Assembly: GCA_002393095.1 (NCBI GenBank)
Contig: DGII01000103.1
Span: 5,267-10,853 of the forward strand
Length of the DNA stretch: 5,587 nt
DNA from: Lachnospiraceae bacterium UBA3826
Lineage (GTDB): Bacteria; Bacillota; Clostridia; Lachnospirales; Lachnospiraceae
Reading direction: 5' to 3'
Shown: one piece after another, positions 1 through 4,633 of the stretch
Position numbering within the stretch: the first letter of the stretch is position 1
Layout of the letters: each line of letters opens with the position of its first letter
Notes under the pieces: generated by a model
Seen by the model: only the letters and a program-made list of their open reading frames with translations
Databases searched by the model: none
What the model was told of the DNA's origin: nothing
Program-made: the position numbers and the translations under genes

Positions 1-2424
1 TATATGATTACCGGCTCCGCTATCAGATACCCCGCTATTATTCTCTATTATCAGATCCTTAGCGAGATGCTTCATGATAATATGCTCAAGAGTGAGTCCG
101 TCCACCGGCTTTCCTATATAGTCATTGAATCCCATTGCCGTATATTCATCCTTGCTGTCCTTGGCCACATTAGCAGTCAGGACAATGATAGGTGCCTTAT
201 TATTGGGATTATTCTTATCTGCCCTGATCCTCTTAAGGACCTCTGTTCCATCAGGCTCCGGCATCATATGATCTAAAAGTATCATATCATACCTGTTATT
301 ACTGCATAACTGCAATGCTTCCGTACCGTTATCACAAAGTACGATATTAACCTTGGTCTGCTTAAGGAACTGCTTGATTATCAGAAGGTTGGTGGCATTG
401 TCGTCTACCGCGAGTATATTCGCTCCCGGAGCCGTGAACGAAGCCGTATACTTATTATCAGTCTTCAAGCCCTGCGCCTGCTCATTCTTCCAGCTTTGAC
501 CTACGGGCTTGCTGCTTATAACCCTCTGGGGTATCCTGACGGTGAATGTCGAACCGCTTCCGTATATGCTGTCCACATCTATAGACCCGGCCATGGCGTT
601 AGTCAGATTCTTCACAATGGACAGACCAAGTCCTGTTCCCTGAATATGCCGGTTCTTGCTTTCATCCGCTCTTTCAAAAGAATCAAAGAGCCTGTCTATG
701 TCATTCTTCTTAATCCCTATACCTGTATCCTTCACCTTAAAGATAAGCATTATCCTATCCGGTTGCTCTGTCTGCTCGGTATACGCCTTCAATCCCACGC
801 TTCCCGATGATGTATACTTCACGGCGTTGGTTATGAGATTGATCAATATCTGCTTAATGTGATTCTCATCACCATCCAGTACCGACGGGATATCCTCAGC
901 CAGATCGATGGTGGTCTCAAGGCTCTTAAGAGCGGCCTGCTGATTTAATAGATTCACAAGATCACCCAGCAGTGAAGCAGTATTGTACGGATCATTGCAT
1001 ATATTCATCTTGCCCGACTCAATCTTGGAAAAATCAAGGACATCCCCGATTATTGAAAGAAGCAGGCTGCACGAGCGCTTTATATGCTCTGCATAGTCTG
1101 TAATATCCTCATTACAGCTCTCTCTTAATATCATCTCATTCATTCCCATAATGCTGTTAATGGGAGTTCGTATCTCGTGAGACATATTGGCAAGGAAGGT
1201 TGTCTTGATCTTATTGGATTCAATGGCTTTACGTCTTTCTCTCTCGGAATTAAGAATGTCACCCATGGTATGTATCAGAGAAGCAAATATCATAAAATAA
1301 AGCCCGATAACCATCCATATACCGCCAAGAGTCTGAATATGTATGTTGATAAAAAATATCTCAAGGATAGAGCATATGATAAGACCCGTAATACCTATGG
1401 CAACCCACTTATACTCATTAATATATCCCTTCCTGTAATCACAGACTATGCCTACTATGATCGCAAGTGCCGCAACGACCACAACTGCATCATTATAGGT
1501 AAGAGTCATCTCAAAGGAGTATATATCGGCAAAATGCAGCGCGGAAACAATCACTTCATCCGCTATAAGTGCCAGCATCACCCGGTCGTACTGCTTCTCA
1601 TATCTGTTCTTCTGCACTTCATTGATATATCTGATAAACGGAATGGGCAATATCGGTGTCAGCATATAGCTTATGATGCCGTCTATATATATATTGCCGA
1701 AAACAAACTGATACATGTACGAATCCGTGATTATCCAAAGGGAAGCCGCAAGCATACCAAAGCCCAGCAGCCGCAGTGCCTTCGTATTGAGCTTATATAT
1801 CCTTCCTATGGCAAAAGCCGCTATACATGTCACAATGGATACAGCCAGCATCAGGACTGCCATGGCGAACTTGACCAGATATCTTGAGGTGATCTCCCTT
1901 GTCATCGCATACATGTCACCATACAGGATATCAAATACATTCCCGTTGAACACACCCGGTTCATCCTTGGTGATCGTTATCACCGCCTTTGCATCCCTTG
2001 CATATAGAGGAACTGAGAAGAACGCACTTTTGATTATCCTGCCGGGTATCTCGCTTTCATCGCCGTAGTGGACAAATCTGTCCTCACCGCCAATATTGAT
2101 GCGTACACTTCGTCCTGCCATGATGCACATATACATCCCGTCAGTGATATCATCCGGAAGAACGGAGCTTAGCCTAAGCCACTGGCCATACTCCATATCA
2201 TCAAATCTATGGGGCAAGGTGCAAGTACCGCTGTCTCCGCCCTCCGTCTCATATTCCCAGACACCGTCAAGGGACTTGGACACACCGGTATTAAGGGCAT
2301 CGTGCTTGTACACAAACTGCCCTGCAATATACAGAATGATCATTACTGCCACAATTAACCACGTAAGTATGACACTAAGCTTATATATCCGACTGTTGTT
2401 CCGGTTGCCGTTAGTATCTGCCAT
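1..2424 (-). CDS. Hybrid sensor histidine kinase with 7-helix membrane sensor and receiver domain (3' end outside window)
   Basis: An inner-membrane kinase that autophosphorylates on His and passes the phosphate to its own receiver. 808 codons are visible and the frame is open to the left edge. Order: short cytoplasmic start; TM1 about residues 16-38; extracytoplasmic beta-rich region about 40-185; seven hydrophobic segments about 186-388; a charged linker (390-405); HisKA with H416 in ANMSHEIRTPINSIMG; HATPase_c with N-box N533, G1 box DTGIGI from D566, F box LFDSFER and G2 box GTGLGL (596-601); receiver about 670-785 with acidic pair D674/D675, phospho-acceptor D718, T750 and K772. The single helix, outer domain and 7-TM module recall the 7TMR-DISM architecture, by layout only. 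All catalytic residues are present. The last visible residues (GVSDSGAGNHI) read like a linker, so another domain, often Hpt in such hybrids, may follow. The ATG is preceded by GGAG (2434-2437) at 9 nt, and an in-frame TGA lies just upstream. The ligand is unknown. It is divergent from the CopZ-like gene. Confidence 0.95.
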   Translation of the reverse strand, partial: MADTNGNRNNSRIYKLSVILTWLIVAVMIILYIAGQFVYKHDALNTGVSKSLDGVWEYETEGGDSGTCTLPHRFDDMEYGQWLRLSSVLPDDITDGMYMCIMAGRSVRINIGGEDRFVHYGDESEIPGRIIKSAFFSVPLYARDAKAVITITKDEPGVFNGNVFDILYGDMYAMTREITSRYLVKFAMAVLMLAVSIVTCIAAFAIGRIYKLNTKALRLLGFGMLAASLWIITDSYMYQFVFGNIYIDGIISYMLTPILPIPFIRYINEVQKNRYEKQYDRVMLALIADEVIVSALHFADIYSFEMTLTYNDAVVVVAALAIIVGIVCDYRKGYINEYKWVAIGITGLIICSILEIFFINIHIQTLGGIWMVIGLYFMIFASLIHTMGDILNSERERRKAIESNKIKTTFLANMSHEIRTPINSIMGMNEMILRESCNEDITDYAEHIKRSCSLLLSIIGDVLDFSKIESGKMNICNDPYNTASLLGDLVNLLNQQAALKSLETTIDLAEDIPSVLDGDENHIKQILINLITNAVKYTSSGSVGLKAYTEQTEQPDRIMLIFKVKDTGIGIKKNDIDRLFDSFERADESKNRHIQGTGLGLSIVKNLTNAMAGSIDVDSIYGSGSTFTVRIPQRVISSKPVGQSWKNEQAQGLKTDNKYTASFTAPGANILAVDDNATNLLIIKQFLKQTKVNIVLCDNGTEALQLCSNNRYDMILLDHMMPEPDGTEVLKRIRADKNNPNNKAPIIVLTANVAKDSKDEYTAMGFNDYIGKPVDGLTLEHIIMKHLAKDLIIENNSGVSDSGAGNHI

Positions 2425-2442
2425 GCAATATATCTCCGTTAC

Positions 2443-2464
2443 GGTCCGATCAGGTCATCGGACC
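2443..2464 (-). repeat. Perfect 8-bp inverted repeat in the kinase leader
   Basis: GGTCCGAT and ATCGGACC flank a 6-nt spacer. The repeat lies in the 5' leader of the kinase, between its predicted promoter and its ribosome site (2434-2437). Without a following T-run it is not a standard terminator. It could be an operator for a dimeric regulator or an RNA hairpin that influences ribosome access 5 nt away. The symmetry is seen directly; the role is inferred. Confidence 0.5.
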
Positions 2465-2487
2465 ACCCATTAAGCCATACAACCGAT

Positions 2488-2516
2488 AGTATAGCATATT
2501 TACTTGCATTTGTACC
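2488..2516 (-). promoter_or_regulatory. Predicted sigma-A promoter of the hybrid kinase gene
   Basis: Read on the minus strand, TATACT (2493 to 2488) is a 5/6 match to the -10 box and is preceded by TGC, giving an extended -10 (TGnTATAnT). Seventeen bases further upstream GGTACA (2516 to 2511) is only a weak -35. Transcription would start near 2481, leaving a leader of about 57 nt before the kinase ATG. Prediction from motif only. Confidence 0.5.
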
Positions 2517-2546
2517 ATTAAGGTGATAATATCTCAATTAAGAAGT

Positions 2547-2555
2547 TGTTATAAG
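2547..2555 (+). promoter_or_regulatory. Predicted extended -10 promoter of the CopZ-like gene
   Basis: TG-T-TATAAG is an extended -10 with a 5/6 hexamer. No convincing -35 is seen 16-18 bases upstream, which is tolerated for extended -10 promoters. The start would be near 2562, giving a leader of about 47 nt. An 8-bp palindrome (GACCGGTC, 2585-2592) directly abuts the AAAGGAGG ribosome site (2593-2600) and might be an operator or a chance match. Confidence 0.35.
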
Positions 2556-2608
2556 CTAACCTGGTCAATACATATACATACCACGACCGGTCAAAGGAGG
2601 ACCTCATA

Positions 2609-2860
2609 ATGATCAAGACTACACTGCAAATAGACGGTATGATGTGTGGAATGTGCGAAAGCCATGTGAACGAAGCCATACGCAATAATTTTGATGTCTC
2701 CAAGGTGAGTTCATCCCACTCTAAGGGCATCACCGAGATCACATCAGCAGCCCCTCTTGACGAGGATAAAATAAGAAGTGTCATAGGTGAGACCGGATAT
2801 GAGCTTAAAGGCATCAGTACCGAGGAAGTCGCCAAAAAGAAGCTTCCCTGGAGCAAATAA
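2609..2860 (+). CDS. Small heavy-metal-associated (HMA, CopZ-like) protein
   Basis: An 83-residue cytosolic protein of the HMA fold, the family of copper chaperones (CopZ, Atx1) and the N-terminal domains of P1B ATPases. The metal loop is visible as G10-M-M-C13-G-M-C16-E, matching GMxCxxC. A helix (SHVNEAIRNNF) follows, and IGETGYEL fits the end of the fold. There is no signal peptide or membrane segment. It is a little longer than CopZ (about 70 residues), with a basic KKKLPWSK tail, and the middle (SSSHSKGITEI) is polar where CopZ has a hydrophobic strand. The start is secure: AAAGGAGG 8 nt before the ATG. It converges on the CDF exporter with a 3-bp gap and is divergent from the kinase. 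No copper ATPase or CsoR-like regulator is in view, so the copper assignment rests on the Cys motif alone. A role as a general metal or thiol-binding protein is possible. Confidence 0.88.
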   Translation: MIKTTLQIDGMMCGMCESHVNEAIRNNFDVSKVSSSHSKGITEITSAAPLDEDKIRSVIGETGYELKGISTEEVAKKKLPWSK

Positions 2861-2863
2861 GAT

Positions 2864-3985
2864 CTAATCCGTAATATCCACATCAGGTGCTATAAGCACC
2901 TGATAGTCCGGATATAATGCACTGATCTCATCATGTATTATCTTAAGCCCTTCTTCAGAATCTATGTCAAAACTGAACACCACATCGAATCGCATCTCTC
3001 TCTTATCCGTATCCAGATAAAAACCGTGCAACTGAAGCGCAAAATCATGTGCCATTACGGTCTCAAGCACCTTATTGCGTATGATCATAGTCTCAGTATT
3101 GCTTGTATTGAAAGAATATACACCCACGCCGGTTAAGATCACTCCCGTCTCCTTATATACCTTAGCCTCAACCCGTCTTGTAAGCCTGTCCACATCATCT
3201 ACGGTCATGATATCCGGAAGTTCAAGATGTACCGACGCATAGTTTTTCTCCGGTCCGTAGTTATTAATAAGCAGATCATATGCTCCTCTGACCTCAGGTT
3301 CTTCAGCAAGCAGCAGCTTGATCTTGCGGCTTAATTCCGGATCAGCCCTTCTTCCGAGAATATCACTCACGGTATCCATAAGCATCTCTATACCTGCCTT
3401 AATGATAAAGCCCGATATGATCAGACCCACATACGCCTCAAGGGACAATCCTGTCGTAACGAAGACGATAGCCGATACAAGTACCGATGCAGACAATATC
3501 GCATCGAAGAGAGCATCCTGCCCCGATGCCTTAAGAGAACCGCTGTCGGCCTCCTCTCCCTTTTTCTTGACATATGTTCCGAGTATGATCTTCACAAGCA
3601 CCGCAACCGCGATGATTATAAGTGATACAGTGCTGTAATCCGCTTTCTCCGGATTAATTATATGCTTCACAGACTCTATAAGGGAGGTGATACCGGCATA
3701 CAATACGATAACAGCCACGACCATAGCACTCAGGTACTCTATTCTTCCGTGTCCGAGAGGATGCTTCTTATCCGGCCGCTTACCCGCAAGTCTGGTACCC
3801 ACTATGGTTATAACGGAGGAAAGCGCATCCGACAGATTATTAACGGCATCAAGTACTACCGCTATGGAATTAGCCAAAAGTCCTACCGTTGCCTTAAAAG
3901 CCGCAAGGAGCACATTGGTCAATATACCTACTATACTTGTCCTTACTATCACTTTTTCTCTGCTATCCGCACTTTCTTTTTTCAT
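2864..3985 (-). CDS. Cation diffusion facilitator, Mn-type (MntE/MneP-like) metal/proton antiporter
   Basis: A 373-residue membrane antiporter that exports a divalent metal ion. Six membrane helices can be placed at about residues 14-36, 40-62, 84-104, 118-138, 158-178 and 182-200. The family signature DAVNNLSDALSS (46-57) is in TM2, and the conserved KKHPLGHGRIEYLS (73-86) follows. The transport site reads N49-xxx-D53 (TM2) and D157-xxx-D161 (TM5). Zinc exporters have His at one or more of these positions, whereas Asn/Asp-only sites are typical of the manganese exporters MntE and MneP. Residues about 212-293 are the usual cytoplasmic dimerisation domain. About 297-373 (from TETMIIRN to the end) looks like a second copy of that fold (HGFYLDTDKREMRFDVVFSFDID, then YPDYQVLIAPDVD). 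The ATG has GGAG (3997-4000) 11 nt upstream, rather far. It probably shares a symmetric promoter with the divergent repeat-protein gene. Metal choice is inferred from the site residues. Confidence 0.93.
   Translation of the reverse strand: MKKESADSREKVIVRTSIVGILTNVLLAAFKATVGLLANSIAVVLDAVNNLSDALSSVITIVGTRLAGKRPDKKHPLGHGRIEYLSAMVVAVIVLYAGITSLIESVKHIINPEKADYSTVSLIIIAVAVLVKIILGTYVKKKGEEADSGSLKASGQDALFDAILSASVLVSAIVFVTTGLSLEAYVGLIISGFIIKAGIEMLMDTVSDILGRRADPELSRKIKLLLAEEPEVRGAYDLLINNYGPEKNYASVHLELPDIMTVDDVDRLTRRVEAKVYKETGVILTGVGVYSFNTSNTETMIIRNKVLETVMAHDFALQLHGFYLDTDKREMRFDVVFSFDIDSEEGLKIIHDEISALYPDYQVLIAPDVDITD
2882..2904. terminator. 9-bp perfect stem-loop at the convergent CopZ-like/CDF boundary
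   Basis: ATCAGGTGC and GCACCTGAT flank a TATAA loop. The stem lies wholly inside the CDF gene, encoding residues from DYQV to APD just before its stop, and 22 bp past the CopZ-like stop. No T-run follows on either strand, so it is not a canonical intrinsic terminator. Its position between two convergent genes suggests it ends or protects one or both transcripts. The stem is certain; the function is inferred. Confidence 0.4.
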
Positions 3986-4028
3986 ATCATTAAAATCTCC
4001 ATTATGCCTTATGTTGTGGAAAAGTTGT

Positions 4029-4076
4029 TATCATATGATGTAATAAGGCAACAAATGTGATATAATTATATCATAT
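4029..4076. repeat. Repeated TATCATAT half-sites around the divergent promoter
   Basis: TATCATAT occurs at 4029-4036 and again at 4069-4076, exactly 40 bp apart. The first copy is part of a perfect 10-bp palindrome, ATCATATGAT (4030-4039), and the second overlaps the right arm of the 16-bp palindromic promoter. The first site would cover the -35 zone of the plus promoter and the early leader of the CDF transcript. This arrangement could be a two-site operator, but AT-rich sequence produces such matches by chance. Confidence 0.3.
4058..4073. promoter_or_regulatory. Perfect 16-bp palindrome forming back-to-back extended -10 promoters
   Basis: TGATATAATTATATCA is a perfect palindrome. On the plus strand it holds TGA-TATAAT (4058-4066), and by symmetry the minus strand has the same extended -10 (4073 to 4065). 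The plus start would fall near 4073, about 105 nt before the four-repeat gene. The minus start would fall near 4058, about 73 nt before the CDF gene. Upstream -35 matches are weak on both sides. The palindrome might also be an operator for a dimeric regulator, for example a metal sensor, but it matches no operator I can name confidently. Confidence 0.6.
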
Positions 4077-4100
4077 AAGAATAAAATAATGTGCACCTTA

Positions 4101-4151
4101 ATACAATTTAGTATTGTATAGACGAATCCGGCATCTGTCTTGCGGACTCGT
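4101..4151 (+). promoter_or_regulatory. Two stem-loops in the leader of the four-repeat gene
   Basis: The first stem is perfect, ATACAAT (4101-4107) with ATTGTAT (4113-4119) and a TTAGT loop. The second pairs ACGAATCCG (4122-4130) with CGGACTCGT (4143-4151), with a single A-C mismatch and a 12-nt loop, and ends just before AGGAAG (4152-4157). The leader of roughly 105 nt is long for so small a gene. I do not recognise a known riboswitch class in it. Translational control is a possibility, not a demonstrated fact. Confidence 0.35.
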
Positions 4152-4177
4152 AGGAAGTGCCTGTCATGGAGGATACT

Positions 4178-4546
4178 ATGAATAAAATGTTATCACAGCA
4201 GGAAATTGATTCCCTCGTTGAAGCTCTGATGGCTCTTAAGGATTATGCAGATGACAACAGTATATCTACGGATATCCTGAATGGTCAGGTAGTCCTCACT
4301 CAGCCGGAGATAGATAAGCTTATTAACTCACTTAACACCGTCAAGGATCTTCCCATCAATAAGCCCGGTGTCAATGTGACACTTACCCAGCCGGAGATAG
4401 ACTCACTTATAGATGCGCTCAATTCCATCAAGGAATACGGCCAGCTTGATGAGCTCAATGTCGATATGCTCAACAATCAGTCCGTACTGTCACAGACTGA
4501 GATCGATGAGCTTATCAAGAAGCTTCTCTCAATCAAGGAGAATTAA
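4178..4546 (+). CDS. Protein of four tandem FliM/FliY N-terminal (CheY-P-binding) motifs
   Basis: A 122-residue acidic, cysteine-free protein with no signal peptide or membrane helix. It holds four units of about 18 residues: L5-D22, L40-D57, L69-E86 and L104-E121. Each reads L-[ST]-Q-x-E-I-D-x-L-[IV]-x-x-L-x-x-[LIV]-K-[DE]. This matches the conserved N-terminal peptide of the flagellar switch protein FliM (ILSQAEIDALL in E. coli) and of FliY, which forms a helix that binds phosphorylated CheY. The rest of FliM and the FliN/SpoA domain are absent, so the protein is neither a switch part nor a plain truncation. Linkers 1 and 3 resemble each other (D-I/M-L-N-x-Q-x-V). The chosen ATG has GGAGG (4168-4172) 5 nt upstream; in-frame GTG 4157 and ATG 4166 (AGGAAG upstream) are alternatives, with a stop at 4151. 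Inferred role: a soluble multivalent binder, sink or scaffold for CheY-P or a similar receiver. The gene stands alone, divergent from the CDF gene. Confidence 0.85.
   Translation: MNKMLSQQEIDSLVEALMALKDYADDNSISTDILNGQVVLTQPEIDKLINSLNTVKDLPINKPGVNVTLTQPEIDSLIDALNSIKEYGQLDELNVDMLNNQSVLSQTEIDELIKKLLSIKEN
4190..4540 (+). repeat. Array of four coding repeats (EID motif) spaced 35, 29 and 35 codons
   Basis: Units lie at 4190-4243, 4295-4348, 4382-4435 and 4487-4540. L, Q, E, I, D and L are invariant in all four. Units 2 and 3 share an identical 14-base run, CAGCCGGAGATAGA (4301-4314 and 4388-4401), pointing to duplication recent enough to leave DNA-level identity. Units 1 and 4 are more diverged in DNA but keep the protein motif. 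Linkers of 17, 11 and 17 residues, with linkers 1 and 3 alike, fit duplication of a two-unit block. Confidence 0.85.
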
Positions 4547-4603
4547 GTCCACAAGCGGATGCCAGGCCCTTGATGCTTTGTATTATATTTCATTTGATAT
4601 TTG

Positions 4604-4633
4604 AATGAGGTGACTATACAGTCACCTCATTTT
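4604..4633. terminator. Intrinsic terminator between the four-repeat gene and the D-lactate dehydrogenase gene
   Basis: AATGAGGTGACT pairs perfectly with AGTCACCTCATT around an ATAC loop: 12 bp at 4604-4615 and 4620-4631. The plus strand continues with TT, so the stem end and tail read ATTTTC, a short U-tract suited to ending the four-repeat transcript 57 nt after its stop. The stem also contains the stop codon (4614-4616) and last codons of the convergent dehydrogenase, so it may act on both transcripts. On the minus strand the T-richness after the stem is weaker. Confidence 0.8.

Noticed and set aside
1177..1887. 236-codon open frame on the plus strand
   Set aside because: It lies antisense to the kinase gene, whose frame is intact and carries clear domains. 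Its product is rich in His, Tyr and Lys and shows no family motif.
2518..2883. 121-codon open frame on the minus strand
   Set aside because: It is antisense to the CopZ-like gene, which has a perfect ribosome site and the GMxCxxC motif. No plausible product.
4101..4156. Known riboswitch (c-di-GMP, manganese yybP-ykoY, fluoride, guanidine)
   Set aside because: Two stems are present, but I could not match the conserved core bases of any of these classes.
4157..4177. GTG 4157 or ATG 4166 as the true start of the four-repeat gene
   Set aside because: GTG 4157 overlaps its only purine-rich site. ATG 4166 has the weaker AGGAAG, whereas ATG 4178 has a full GGAGG at 5 nt. ATG 4166 cannot be fully excluded.
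4178..4546. Truncated or degenerate fliM or fliY
   Set aside because: Four intact copies of the same motif with their own promoter, ribosome site and terminator, and no trace of CheC-like or SpoA sequence, argue for a purpose-built protein.
4413..4604. 63-codon open frame overlapping the four-repeat gene in another frame
   Set aside because: No ribosome site and a low-complexity Ser/Arg-rich product created by the repeat codons read out of frame.
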